Program-made: the position numbers and the translations under genes
The notes under the pieces: model-generated
What the model was told of the DNA's origin: nothing
Database searches by the model: none
What the model saw: only the letters and a program-made list of their open reading frames with translations
Shown here: one piece after another, positions 33,037 to 42,366 of the stretch
Numbering within the stretch: position 1 is the stretch's first letter
Layout: each line of letters begins with the position of its first letter
From: Streptomyces brevispora
Lineage (GTDB): Bacteria; Actinomycetota; Actinomycetes; Streptomycetales; Streptomycetaceae
Direction: 5' to 3'
DNA: 64,000 bases
Assembly: GCF_007829885.1 (NCBI RefSeq)
Contig: NZ_VIWW01000001.1
Location: forward strand, 2,418,001-2,482,000

Positions 33037-34410
33037 CTACTCGGCCGGGACGTCGGCGCGATCCGCCGCGCGGCCGCCGTCGAAGTGGTGGCGCTCGCCC
33101 TCGAGCGTGCGGTAGTCGCCCATGCGGGCCATCACGAGCAGCGCGACGACGATCGTCGTGGCCCAGAAGGCCGTGATGCCGAGCGTGGAACCGCCCGAGA
33201 CCTCCAGCAGCCACGAGGCCAGGAACGGCGCCGGGGCCGCGAACAGGAGGTTGGTGCCCGTCAGGGCCAGGGCCGAGCCGGTGTAGCGCATGCGGGTCGG
33301 GAAGGCCTCGGCGAACAGGGCGCCCTGCCCGGCGTTGCCGAACTGCGCGCACACCAGGGCGAAGGAGACCATCAGCAAGGCAGCCGGGAAGCTGCCGGTG
33401 TCGACCACGGGGAAGAACACGACGGCGGCCACGAGGGTGCCGGTCGAGCCCGCCATCAGGACCCGACGCCGCCCGAAGCGGTCCGCCGCGCGACCGCCGC
33501 ACCAGATCGCCACGACCGAGCACAGGTTCGCGATCGTCACGATGGTGAACGTCTGGCTGCGGGAGAAGCCGATGTTCGTCAGGTAGCTCAGGCCGTACAC
33601 ACTGACCACGTAGAACGTGATGACGATCGGGGAGAACGCCAGGATCAGGCGCACGATCGTGGCGCCGTGGCCGCGCAGCACCTCGGCAGGCGTGCTGGTC
33701 GCGGCTGCGGCTTCTGCCACGTCCTCCCGGAAGACCGGGGTCTCCTCCACCTTGAGACGGATGTAGACGCCCACGGCGACCAGCAGGATGCTCGCCAGGA
33801 ACGGGACGCGCCAGCCCCAGGCCATGAACGCCTGCTCGCTCAGCGTGGCCGACAGAAGCGTCAGGGCCAGATTCGCGGCGACCTGGCTGATCGGCGAGCC
33901 CATCGCCATCAGCGCCCCGTAGAAGGCGCGCCGGTCCCTTGGCGCGTGCTCCATGGTCATCAGCTGGGCCCCGGTGGCCTCCCCGCCGAGGGCGAACCCC
34001 TGGACGAAGCGCATCGCCACCAGAAGGATCGGCGCGGCCGCCCCGATCTGCGAGACCGGCGGCAAGAGGCCGATCGCCAGGGAAGCGGCCCCCATCGAGA
34101 CGAAGGTGATCAGCAGGATCTTGCGGCGCCCGACCTTGTCCCCCAGGTGGCCGAAGACGATGCCGCCCAGAGGGCGGGCGAAGAACCCGACGCCGAACGT
34201 GGCGAACGAGGCCAGCAGGCCGGCCGCCTCACCCATCCCGTTGAAGAACAGGGCCGGGAAGACGGTGGCGGCCATGGCGCCGTAGACGGCGAAGTCGAAC
34301 CACTCCAGCGCGGACCCGAAGGTCCCGCTGGTCACGGCCCTGCGCGCCTGTGGCGGGGCGGGCCTGCGCTTGCGGCGGATGCCGGGAGACTGCTGCTGGA
34401 TGGCGCTCAT
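33037..34410 (-). CDS. Metabolite:H+ symporter (MHS family of MFS), copy 1
   Basis: A 457-residue, 12-span carrier: SGTFGSALEWFDFAVYGA at the first span, GHLGDKVGRRK between spans 2 and 3 (the MFS signature), and RFVQGFALGGEATGAQ. These features define the MHS group (shikimate, proline/betaine, alpha-ketoglutarate type). It should import the organic acid that the flavoproteins process. It is the first gene of the minus-strand operon, divergent from iclR with paired operator sites between. Confidence 0.9.
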   Translation of the reverse strand: MSAIQQQSPGIRRKRRPAPPQARRAVTSGTFGSALEWFDFAVYGAMAATVFPALFFNGMGEAAGLLASFATFGVGFFARPLGGIVFGHLGDKVGRRKILLITFVSMGAASLAIGLLPPVSQIGAAAPILLVAMRFVQGFALGGEATGAQLMTMEHAPRDRRAFYGALMAMGSPISQVAANLALTLLSATLSEQAFMAWGWRVPFLASILLVAVGVYIRLKVEETPVFREDVAEAAAATSTPAEVLRGHGATIVRLILAFSPIVITFYVVSVYGLSYLTNIGFSRSQTFTIVTIANLCSVVAIWCGGRAADRFGRRRVLMAGSTGTLVAAVVFFPVVDTGSFPAALLMVSFALVCAQFGNAGQGALFAEAFPTRMRYTGSALALTGTNLLFAAPAPFLASWLLEVSGGSTLGITAFWATTIVVALLVMARMGDYRTLEGERHHFDGGRAADRADVPAE

Positions 34411-34515
34411 CCCGAAACCCCTTCGTCTCAACACGGAGCGAGCCGCGGGGCCGTCCGAACAGCCACGTCCGTGTGGCCCTCCCGCTCCCGGGCTTGCGTG
34501 ACCGTAGTCACTTAC

Positions 34516-34563
34516 TTGCGAACAGTGCAATGAAAGGTAGGTTTGTTGCATGGAGCGCAATGA
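34516..34563. promoter_or_regulatory. Two TTGC-N7-GCAATGA operators at the iclR promoter
   Basis: Sites at 34516-34533 and 34546-34563 both read TTGC-N7-GCAATGA and are 30 bp apart (about three helix turns). The second covers the ATG of iclR itself (34550), so binding would block its expression. The same motif pair occurs at 37659-37707. Confidence 0.7.
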
Positions 34564-35311
34564 AGGATTTCGCGTGGAGGCGGCCCACCGCGTGCTCGTC
34601 CTCGTTAAACTGCTGGGCTCGGCGGGCTCGTTGAGCGTCACGGAGGCCGCCGCCGCCCTCGACGTCAACCCGTCCACCGCCCAGCGGCTGCTGGCCACGA
34701 TGGTCGGAGACGGGTTCGCCCGGCAGGGCGAGCGCCGCCGCTACCTTCCCGGTCCCGAGATGGCCCGCCCCGCCGCGGCCGCCGCCCCCACCCTGCGCGA
34801 CCAGGTGCGCCCCTATCTGGAGCAGCTCTTCGAGGAGGTCAACGAGACCGTCCACCTCGCCACCCTGGTCGGCACCGAGATCCACCACGTCGACGGCATC
34901 GAGGCCACCGAGCACGTCATCCGGTTCGGTCTGCGCACCGGCGTGCGCCTCTCCGCCCACGTCACCTCGTCCGGCAAGGCCATGCTCGCCGGCCTCTCCG
35001 ACGACGACGTCCAGGCCCGCTACCAGGTGGCCTCCAGCGGTCGCCGTCGACGCCCCCTCGGGGCCGACATGGACCGTCTGCGGGAAGCCCTGGACAAGGT
35101 GCGCAAGCAGCGCATCGCCTCCAACTTCGAGGAGAGCGAGGTCGGCGTGGCCGCGTTCGCCATCAGCCTCGGCAGCCAGGAGGGGCAGCACGCCGCCCTC
35201 AGCGTCGCCCTGCCCGTCATGCGGTGCGGCCGCGCCGACGTCACCCGCTTCGGCGAGGCCCTCGTCGCCGTCGCCGACCGCTACCTCGCCGACCAGGGCC
35301 GGGCACGCTGA
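34550..35311 (+). CDS. IclR-family transcriptional regulator
   Basis: A 253-residue regulator: an N-terminal winged HTH (SLSVTEAAAALDVNPSTAQR, LLATMVGDGFARQ) and the IclR effector domain (GVRLSAHVTSSGKAMLAGLS, SNFEESEVGVAAFAISLG). It lies between the two transporter/enzyme arms of the cluster and has matching sites in both promoters, so it is their local regulator. The effector is probably a small acid. The stop codon overlaps a bidirectional hairpin. Confidence 0.92.
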   Translation: MERNEGFRVEAAHRVLVLVKLLGSAGSLSVTEAAAALDVNPSTAQRLLATMVGDGFARQGERRRYLPGPEMARPAAAAAPTLRDQVRPYLEQLFEEVNETVHLATLVGTEIHHVDGIEATEHVIRFGLRTGVRLSAHVTSSGKAMLAGLSDDDVQARYQVASSGRRRRPLGADMDRLREALDKVRKQRIASNFEESEVGVAAFAISLGSQEGQHAALSVALPVMRCGRADVTRFGEALVAVADRYLADQGRAR

Positions 35312-35354
35312 GGCGGGGTGGGCACCCTCGTCGTGAGGGCACCCACCCCGCCTC
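35310..35354. terminator. Long bidirectional terminator hairpin
   Basis: A 13-bp perfect stem (35310-35322 with 35342-35354, GAGGCGGGGTGGG type) encloses a second stem CCCTC/GAGGG. It sits between the convergent iclR and transporter genes. Confidence 0.85.
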
Positions 35355-35372
35355 GGGTACGTGAAGGACGCG

Positions 35373-36755
35373 TCAGTCGATCTGGCGGCCCAGCTGCGCC
35401 AGGGGGACCTTGTGGGTCTCGCGGGCCGTGGCCACGGCGATCGCGGAGATCACGCAGGCCAGGGAGGTGAACGCGGCCGCCGGCCACCAGGAGTCGCCGG
35501 TGGCGGTGGAGACGGCCTGGATGATCGTCGGGGAGAACCCGGTCAGGATCATGCCCAGTTGCAGACCCACAGCCATGCCGCTGACGCGGAAGCGGACGTT
35601 GAACATCTCGCTGAAGAAGGCCGGGTACACGGCGTTCGTCGCGGCGAACCCGAGCGTGATGGTCAGGAAGAAGCCCAGGTAGATCATCGGCACGTCCGCG
35701 TTCCCGACGGCCCAGAAGAACTGCCACACCGCCGCGGCGCCGAACAGGTTGCCGCCGATCAGCACCGGGCGGCGGCCCACCTTGTCGCTCAGCGCGGCGA
35801 ACAGCGGCTGCGTCACCAGGGCAGTGGCGTACCCGAACACGACCGCCCACAGCATCGTCGAGGAGGGTACGCCCACCACGTGCGTCGCGTACGTCAGGCC
35901 CCACACCGGCACCACCGAGCTGATGACGATCAGGAAGGCCGCGAAGACTACGCGCACCACGTCCGCCGACTGGTGCTTGAAGACCAGGCCGATGGGCGCC
36001 TTGGCGACCTTGCCCTGCTCCTTCTGCTCCCGGAACGCCTTCGGGTCCTCCAGAGCGCGGCGGATGACCACGCCCACGATCACGATGACCGCGGAGGCCC
36101 AGAACGGCACCCGCCAGCCCCAGGCCATCATCTGCTTCTCGGGAAGCGCCGCCACCCCGATGAACGCCAAGGTGGCCAGGATGTAGCCCACCCAGATGCC
36201 GTTGATCATCCACGAGCAGTACAGGCCTCGGCGTCCCTCCGGGGCGTGTTCCAGCGTCAGGGACGCCGAGCCGGAGGCCTCGCCGCCCACCGACAGACCC
36301 TGGAACAGGCGCAGCGTGATCAGCACGGCCGGCGCCCACATGCCGATCGACGCGTACGAGGGAAGGCAGCCGATAAGGAACGTCGCCACGCCCATCGCCA
36401 TCAGCGTGATGATCATGATGTTGCGGCGCCCGAACCGGTCACCGATGTGACCGGCCAGGAATCCGCCCAGCGGGCGGGCCACGTACGCCACGCCGTAGGA
36501 GCCCAGGCTCAGCAGCAGACCCATCGCCCCGGCGTCCGGGAAGAACACCTGGCTGAACACCAGGGCCGAGGCCGAGGCGTAGATGTACATGTCGTAGTAC
36601 TCCAGCGCAGAGCCCACGAAACCGGCAGCGGAGGCCTTCTTGCCCTGGCTGAGGCCGCCCTTGCCGGAGGCGGTGGAGGCAGGGACCGCGCCGGGCTTCA
36701 GCGGCACCCCGGTCGCGCCTGAGGGAGAGACGGATGACCTGCTCGTCATTGACAT
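35373..36755 (-). CDS. Metabolite:H+ symporter (MHS family of MFS), copy 2
   Basis: A 460-residue, 12-span carrier: AAGFVGSALEYYDMYIYA, GHIGDRFGRRN, RLFQGLSVGGEASGSA and LAALSDKVGRRPVL-like loops. It is paralogous to the carrier at 33037 and equally likely to move a carboxylate. The ATG at 36755 is chosen for protein length; the longer frame upstream runs through the SDR gene in another frame. It lies 50 bp behind that SDR gene and probably shares its promoter. Confidence 0.9.
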   Translation of the reverse strand: MSMTSRSSVSPSGATGVPLKPGAVPASTASGKGGLSQGKKASAAGFVGSALEYYDMYIYASASALVFSQVFFPDAGAMGLLLSLGSYGVAYVARPLGGFLAGHIGDRFGRRNIMIITLMAMGVATFLIGCLPSYASIGMWAPAVLITLRLFQGLSVGGEASGSASLTLEHAPEGRRGLYCSWMINGIWVGYILATLAFIGVAALPEKQMMAWGWRVPFWASAVIVIVGVVIRRALEDPKAFREQKEQGKVAKAPIGLVFKHQSADVVRVVFAAFLIVISSVVPVWGLTYATHVVGVPSSTMLWAVVFGYATALVTQPLFAALSDKVGRRPVLIGGNLFGAAAVWQFFWAVGNADVPMIYLGFFLTITLGFAATNAVYPAFFSEMFNVRFRVSGMAVGLQLGMILTGFSPTIIQAVSTATGDSWWPAAAFTSLACVISAIAVATARETHKVPLAQLGRQID

Positions 36756-36805
36756 GGTGCGTCGTCCTGTTCGTCGGGAGTCGCGCGTCGTCGCACGCCT
36801 CGGTG

Positions 36806-37579
36806 TCAGTAATCCGCCCGGCCGCCCGAGGCGTCGTACACGAACCCGGTCGTGAACGAGGCCTGGGGCGAGACGATGTAGGAGACCAGGTGCGCGATCT
36901 CCTGCACGGTGCCGAAGCGGTGCATCGGGATCAGGGACTTCTGCACCTCCTGGCGCTCCGGCGCCATGCCTTGGATCAGGGGCGTCTCCACCGACGCCGG
37001 CGCGACGGCGTTCACCGTCACGCCGGAGGCGGCATACTCCTTGCCGACGGCCTTGACCATCCCGATCACCCCTGCCTTCGAGGCCGAGTAGGCCGCCATC
37101 TGCGGGTTGCCCTCCTTGCCCGCCACGGAGGCGATGTGCACGACCCGTCCGTAGCCGCGCGGCAGCATCAGCTCCAGCGCCGCGCGCGTCACCGTGAACG
37201 CACCCCCCAGGTTGAGGTCCACGATCCGCTCGAACGTCTCCTGCGACGTCTCCACCGTCGGGGCGACCGGGCCGAGGATCCCCGCGCAGTTCACGACGAT
37301 CTCGAGCGCCCCGAACGCCTCCTCGGCACCCTTCAGCGCCGACTCCACCGACGCCACGTCCGTGACGTCCACCGGGCCCGTCATGCCCGCCACCTCGTCG
37401 CCCCACGAGGCCGACGGCAGGTCCAGGGCCAGCGTCTTGATCCCCTGCGCGCGCAGTGTCTCCACGATCGCGGCCCCCATGCCGCTGGAGGCGCCGACCA
37501 CGACCGCGTGCTGCTCCTGCGGAGCCCCGTCGCCCGGGCCCCGGCCACCCGATTCGCACTGCTGATGATCTGCTGTCAT
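36806..37579 (-). CDS. Short-chain dehydrogenase/reductase (FabG-like)
   Basis: A 257-residue SDR: VVVGASSGMGAAIVETL, NCAGILGPV, and the catalytic YSASKAGVIG with the upstream Ser in HIASVAG. The C-terminus GFVYDASGGRADY is standard. It heads the second minus-strand unit, directly under two TTGC-N7-GCAA sites. With the SDR at 32136 it may interconvert alcohol and keto forms of the pathway substrate. Confidence 0.88.
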   Translation of the reverse strand: MTADHQQCESGGRGPGDGAPQEQHAVVVGASSGMGAAIVETLRAQGIKTLALDLPSASWGDEVAGMTGPVDVTDVASVESALKGAEEAFGALEIVVNCAGILGPVAPTVETSQETFERIVDLNLGGAFTVTRAALELMLPRGYGRVVHIASVAGKEGNPQMAAYSASKAGVIGMVKAVGKEYAASGVTVNAVAPASVETPLIQGMAPERQEVQKSLIPMHRFGTVQEIAHLVSYIVSPQASFTTGFVYDASGGRADY

Positions 37580-37658
37580 GTTGCTCTCCCTGTGAACGTC
37601 GTCCGCTGTTCACCGAGGCGCCGCCCCCTGCCCCGGAATGGTGTGACGGTAAGCTCAC

Positions 37659-37707
37659 TTGCGGTGGTAGCAAAGCGTTCACGAAAAAGTTGCGTTGAGC
37701 GCAATGA
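37659..37707. promoter_or_regulatory. Two TTGC-N7-GCAA operators upstream of the SDR/MHS unit
   Basis: Sites at 37659-37673 (TTGC-N7-GCAA) and 37690-37707 (TTGC-N7-GCAATGA) are 31 bp apart and lie 80-128 bp upstream of the SDR start. They repeat the arrangement at the iclR/MHS promoter, 3 kb away. Confidence 0.7.
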
Positions 37708-37874
37708 GCGCATAGCGGTGCCGAGGAGGCCTTCCGTATCGCTGGGTGGCCGCACGGTGGCCGGGGGAACAGCGGCGGCGGGTTCGTCGGGAGAAGTGCA
37801 ACGCACCCTGGGCTCGGTCCCAGGGGCGCTCGAGCGGATCAAGCACCCACCGCTGAACGAGCGCCCCGGTGAGC

Positions 37875-38770
37875 TCAGTGGAACGGGGACGCAGCGATGC
37901 GGCTGATCAGCTCGGTGCGACGGACGCGCAGCTCGGCCAGGGCACACGTGACGGCAATCCGGTGGGCTTCGACCAAGGGGCCGAGCTCTGGGGGGGGCTC
38001 GACCACGCCAGAGAAGAGCGGGGCCGCCCACGCGGCTGTCGGCGCCTGCGCTCCGCCCGGCAAGACGGCCGGGGCGGGCGGGAGGTGGCCGGCCCGTCCG
38101 TGAAACGTGTACGGCCGTGTCGCCGTCGGGGAGTTGATGACCCCGCAGCCGCAGGGGTAACAGCAGCCGCTCACCCAGCCGGTCGCCCTCGACGCCCGGC
38201 TCGGGCAGCTCGGCGAGGAACTCGGCCACCAGCTCGCCGAGGCCCGTTTCGTCCCCAGCCCGCTCCACCCACAGCCTCATGCAGTTCCAGCCGCACTGGC
38301 GGTGTGTACGGCCGGTGCTGAGCAGGGTCCGTCGGCTCAGGAGCAGCAGGTGCTCACGAGGCCCCGGCTCTTTCAGGAAGGCGGTGACCGCTCGCTCGCC
38401 ACGGAATCTACTGAGCCCCTGGAGACACTTCGCCGCATCGTCGCGCAGCCAGTGGCGTGACGGGGCCGACCACTTGGCCAGCCGCTCCAGGACCTGGGCT
38501 CGTGATCCGGCCGCGTAGATCTCCCGTACCGCGGCCCACACGCTCTTCGTCCCCGCGCCGGCGAACCGCTCCAGACTGCTCAGCGCCTCCGCGGGGAACT
38601 TCGCACCGATCCGAGTGCCGTACGCGGCTTGGGCGCGCGCCTGGAAGTCACGGGGCTGGGATCAGCGCGACAGCAGGCGCTGAACCCGGGGGCGAGCAGC
38701 GGATCGGTCACCGCCCGTTCCAGTGCCCAGGCCGCCGCGAATCCTTCTCCGCACCGACTTTGATCTGTTT
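37875..38770 (-). pseudogene. Decayed helical-repeat protein gene with two frameshifts
   Basis: Coding-like sequence with high third-position GC changes frame twice, near 38670 and near 38145. Read together it gives a helix-rich, HEAT-repeat-like protein (VWAAVREIYAAGSRAQVLER, HWLRDDAAKCLQGLSRF, RRTLLSTGRTHRQCGWNCMR). It ends with LGPLVEAHRIAVTCALAELR at the stop near 37875. The 5' end lacks a start. The family was not recognised. Sequencing error could explain one shift but hardly both plus the missing start. Confidence 0.55.
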
Positions 38771-38911
38771 CTGATCCATGCGAATCAGCTGTTCCAGAGA
38801 AGCAGTTGTCAGAGGACCAGGGCAGAATGCTCGGAGGGCCCACTTGATGCGCTGGGCGCGCGCCAGGGGCGCACACCGGATCGATGAGCGCCCATGCAGC
38901 AGCCTCGGCTA

Positions 38912-39337
38912 CTACGCGGATGCCGGCCGACGGGGAGGGGCGTGAGCGAGATCAGCGCCGTAGGCCGCGCTCAGATCACCTTCGCGGACCGATTCGCGTG
39001 TGGTCCGCAGGACGGTTTCCAGGCGGCTGTCCGACAGGGCCGCGTCGGTGTACCGCGGGCCGCGTCCGGTGGTCGTGCCCGAGCCCCAGATCATGACGGC
39101 AACGAACAGGTCGCGCAGCGCGTCGGGATCGTCGCCGGCTCGTTCTCGTATCGCCGCCAGGTCGTCCCGGCTGATCCGGCGCTCTTGCCCCTGGCCGCTC
39201 GCGTGTTCCCTCACGGCATCAAGAACGTGTCCCGCCCCGTGTGGCTCGAGCCATGGGCGCCAGGTCTCGGGGCGGAATCGCACCGGTCCCTGGCTGCGTC
39301 CCGCATGGGTGTCGACGAGTTTCCGTAGCTGTTCCAA
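38912..39337 (-). pseudogene. Truncated OGG-fold (8-oxoguanine glycosylase-like) protein
   Basis: The first 120 or so residues (EPHGAGHVLDAVREHASGQG, VAVMIWGSGTTTGRGPRYTD, LETVLRTTRESVREGDLSAAY) resemble an OGG-fold DNA glycosylase-like protein common in Streptomyces. The sequence then changes to HAPPRRPASA and stops, before the helix-hairpin-helix region expected in the full protein. TTG start at 39337 with GGAGGGGG upstream. Treat it as a 3'-truncated remnant. Confidence 0.5.
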
Positions 39338-39606
39338 CGCTGCCCCCTCCCCGGTACGGCGGTAAGCCGCGTGCCGCAGCCTAGGGGTGCCGAGGGCCGG
39401 GCGCCCGGTCCTTGCTCATCTCGGTACCGGGGAACGTTTCGTGCGGGGTCGGGCGTGGTGGAGGTCAGTGGAGGTCAGTGGAGTCATCTGCGGCAAGAGC
39501 ATGGGCGCACGGCCGGTTGCCGACTAGAGTCGGCCCGTCACTGGTGGTTATGTGGCCAGGGCCTGGTGCACGCCGCCGGGTCGCTGGTGGGGAGGGCCTG
39601 TAGAGC

Positions 39607-41685
39607 ATGAGTCGTCGCTCCAATGGGTTGGTCGGTGTGTGGGCTGAAGCGCAGCGCCAACAGCAACGTCAACGTGAGGCGCAAGCCAGGTATCAGCGGG
39701 ATCAGGAGCGGCAGCAACGCGCCTACCAGCGAGAGCTCGCACGCAGTCATCGGGAGCAGAAGGCGGCCTACCGGGAGCAGCGCGAGGCGGAGGCGCGGCG
39801 GCGTACGGAGGAGCTCGATGCGCGGGTCGAGTCGTTGCAGGGGTTGCTCGCGGCCGGGTGCCGGGCTCCGGCGTTCAGGGCCGAGGCGCTGACTCGGGCG
39901 GAGCGGGTCGAGCCGTTCACCCCGGGGCAGCTCGGGCATCCCGTCCGGATGCCGGACCCCAACCAGTATCAGCCGCAGAGTGGTTGGACCGCTTCACGGC
40001 GGGCTCAGGCGCAGGAGGAGGCCCGGTCCAGGTTCGAGCGCGACCTGCGGGCGGCTCAGGCCGCGGAAGCTCAGCGTCAGCACCAGTTGGCCGCCTACCG
40101 GTCGCAGTACCAGCAGTGGGCCGACAACCAGTTGGGCGAGGTCCGTCGTCACAACGCCGGCATCGCGGAGATGACGGCCGGGCTTCGCAACGCGGATCCC
40201 GAGGCCGCGGTCGAGTACTTCTCCGCCGCTCTCTACGCATCGACCGGGTGGCCGGACGACCTGCCGCGTCAGGTGTCCGCTGCGTACGACTCCGGTGCGC
40301 GCCAGTTGGTACTGAACTGGGAACTGCCCAGGTACGACGTCGTCCCCGAGGCGAAGTCGGTGCGGTACATGGTCAACGCCGATCAGGAGAAGGAGTCTCC
40401 CCGGCCGGTCGCGCAGCGCCGGTCCTTGTACCGGGACGTACTCGCGCAGTGTCTTCTGCTGGTGCTGCGTGATCTCTTCGCCGCCGATGAGTTCGGTGCG
40501 CTGGAGTCGGTCGCGTTGAACGGGTTCGTGGACGATCACGACCCGACGACCGGTCGACGGGCGCCCATGGTCCTCGGCACGGTCATGGCTTCCCGTTCGA
40601 CCTTCGCCGCGCTGCATCTGGAGCAGGTGAACGCCGTCAACTGCCTGGTGGACGGGCTCCGGGGGCAGTTGTCGTCGCGCCCCGACCAGTACGCGGCCGT
40701 GCGGCCGGGCCGGGTTCCCGAGTCCGTCGGGAACGGTGTCGTCACCCATGGGGGCGACGAGGAGCCGGATCTGTACGAGATGGACCCCATCGCCTTCGAG
40801 GTGCTGGTCGCCGAACTGTTCCGGGCCATGGGGATGCAGGCCGTGACCACGCAACGCTCGAACGACGGTGGTGTGGACGTCGATGCGCTGGACCCGGCCC
40901 CGATTCGCGGCGGCAAGATCGTCGTCCAGGTCAAGCGCTACCGCAACACCGTGCCCCCGACCGCCGTCCGCGACCTGTACGGCACCGTCCAGGATGCCGG
41001 CGCCAACAAGGGGGTGCTGGTCACGACTTCCGGGTTCGGCCCCGGCTCGCACACCTTCGCCAACGGCAAGCCCCTGGAACTGGTGGCCGGCTCCGAACTG
41101 GTCGACCTGCTGCACCGCCACGGGCTGCGCGGGCGGCTGGGCAGTGGCGAGCGCCCGGTCCCGGCGCAGCGGACGGCGCCGGAGAGCGGGACCGGCGCGG
41201 ACGACCACAACGTGCTGGGCATGTACTGGTCGGGCGGCGTCGCCCTGGACGTGTGCGCGCTCGTCTGCCACGGCAACCAGGTGCTGGACGACGACCACTT
41301 CGTCTTCTACAACAACCCCCGGACACCGGACGGCACGGTCCGCGCGCTCATCCCCGTCGCGCCGGACAAGGCCGCCATCCAGGTCTCCTTCGATGCCCTT
41401 CCGGCCCGCGCCGACCGCCTCGTCGTCATCGCCGCGGTCGATCCGGTCGCCAACCCCTCCGCCGACCTGTCCGAGTTCTCCGACGCCGGTATTCGGCTGC
41501 TCGACTCCGAGCGGACCCCCCTCGGCCGGTTGGACGTCTCCGACGGCCGCAGCGGCGAAACCGCCCTCGTGCTGGGGTCCTTCCGACGCCGCGCGAACGG
41601 CGACTGGGAGTTCGTCACCGGCGGCAGGGGGTACCGAGGCGGCTTGGAGGAACTGGTCCGGGAGTACGGGATCGAGGTGGACTAG
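39607..41685 (+). CDS. Mrr-type restriction endonuclease fused to a TerD domain
   Basis: A 692-residue three-part protein. Residues 14-165 are Gln/Arg/Glu-rich coiled coil. Residues about 393-500 form an Mrr-like PD-(D/E)xK nuclease: DPIAFEVLVAELFRAMG, then GVDVD (about 421) and QVKRYRN (about 441), so the catalytic Asp and Gln-x-Lys are kept. Residues about 538-692 are a TerD domain (GMYWSGGVALDVCALV, DDDHFVFYNN, then SDAGIRLLD). Mrr cleaves modified DNA; TerD binds Ca2+ and belongs to stress and phage-linked ter systems. The fusion suggests a defence protein controlled by Ca2+ or a membrane-linked signal, which is inference. No methyltransferase is adjacent. Confidence 0.87.
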   Translation: MSRRSNGLVGVWAEAQRQQQRQREAQARYQRDQERQQRAYQRELARSHREQKAAYREQREAEARRRTEELDARVESLQGLLAAGCRAPAFRAEALTRAERVEPFTPGQLGHPVRMPDPNQYQPQSGWTASRRAQAQEEARSRFERDLRAAQAAEAQRQHQLAAYRSQYQQWADNQLGEVRRHNAGIAEMTAGLRNADPEAAVEYFSAALYASTGWPDDLPRQVSAAYDSGARQLVLNWELPRYDVVPEAKSVRYMVNADQEKESPRPVAQRRSLYRDVLAQCLLLVLRDLFAADEFGALESVALNGFVDDHDPTTGRRAPMVLGTVMASRSTFAALHLEQVNAVNCLVDGLRGQLSSRPDQYAAVRPGRVPESVGNGVVTHGGDEEPDLYEMDPIAFEVLVAELFRAMGMQAVTTQRSNDGGVDVDALDPAPIRGGKIVVQVKRYRNTVPPTAVRDLYGTVQDAGANKGVLVTTSGFGPGSHTFANGKPLELVAGSELVDLLHRHGLRGRLGSGERPVPAQRTAPESGTGADDHNVLGMYWSGGVALDVCALVCHGNQVLDDDHFVFYNNPRTPDGTVRALIPVAPDKAAIQVSFDALPARADRLVVIAAVDPVANPSADLSEFSDAGIRLLDSERTPLGRLDVSDGRSGETALVLGSFRRRANGDWEFVTGGRGYRGGLEELVREYGIEVD

Positions 41686-41701
41686 CGGGCCGTCGCTGAC
41701 G

Positions 41702-42064
41702 TCATCTCTTGCGCACGACCGTGGCGATGGCCACCGACATGGCCGTGAACAGCACCGACACCACGAGCGAGGCGAAGAACAGGGCCTCCAGCCAACCCGC
41801 GTTCGCGCCGGTGAGCGTTCCGCTCGCGGAAGCGCACGCCACCTCCGGCGGGAAGCTCTGTCTCCGTACGTCGTAACAGGCGTTGGGCAGGTCGTCGTTG
41901 ATCACGTACGCGTTCAGCCAGAGCAGGGCCCAGGTGATCAGGAAGACGCCCACCGAGGCGAAGGAGACGCCCCACAGCAGCGTCGGGCGATCCGGAACGG
42001 CCTTTTCGGGCGGGGTGGTTGCTGCATTGGTGGCTGCGTTGGCCGGTGTCTGGGGCGGCGTCAT
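41702..42064 (-). CDS. Small two-span membrane protein of unknown function
   Basis: A 120-residue protein. A Pro/Ala-rich N-terminus is followed by spans at about 27-50 (LLWGVSFASVGVFLITWALL) and about 93-115 (ALFFASLVVSVLFTAMSVAI). Two Cys lie in the loop (NACYDVRR, VACASASG), possibly a disulfide outside the cell. It is convergent with the Mrr-TerD gene, 16 bp away. It shows no family motif. Confidence 0.65.
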   Translation of the reverse strand: MTPPQTPANAATNAATTPPEKAVPDRPTLLWGVSFASVGVFLITWALLWLNAYVINDDLPNACYDVRRQSFPPEVACASASGTLTGANAGWLEALFFASLVVSVLFTAMSVAIATVVRKR

Positions 42065-42109
42065 GGGCCGACAGCGTACCGGCGGGTTCCGATGGCCTGT
42101 TCCCGCCGG

Positions 42110-42330
42110 TCGCCGGTCACCGGTCTCACCGACGACGAACTGCGCACCATCCGCACGCCGCTCTACCTGGTGCTGGGGAAGCGGAGCCTGCTGGTGCACC
42201 CGCGGCGACAGGTCGAGCGAGTCCCGCGCCTGGTGCCGGGCGCGGCAGCCGAGATCATCGGCCACACCGGACACGGGCCCCAGATCGACCACGCCGCCGA
42301 CGTCAACGCCCGCGTGCTGACGTTCCTGAC
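42110..42330 (+). pseudogene. C-terminal remnant of an alpha/beta hydrolase
   Basis: About 74 codons encode LTDDELRTIRTPLYLVLGKR (the strand before the acid), VPRLVPGAAAEIIGHTGHGP (ending at the catalytic His) and IDHAADVNARVLTFL. The nucleophile-containing N-terminal two thirds are absent. Confidence 0.6.
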
Positions 42331-42366
42331 CGAGACCGAGACCGCAACTGAGGCCGACACCGACAC

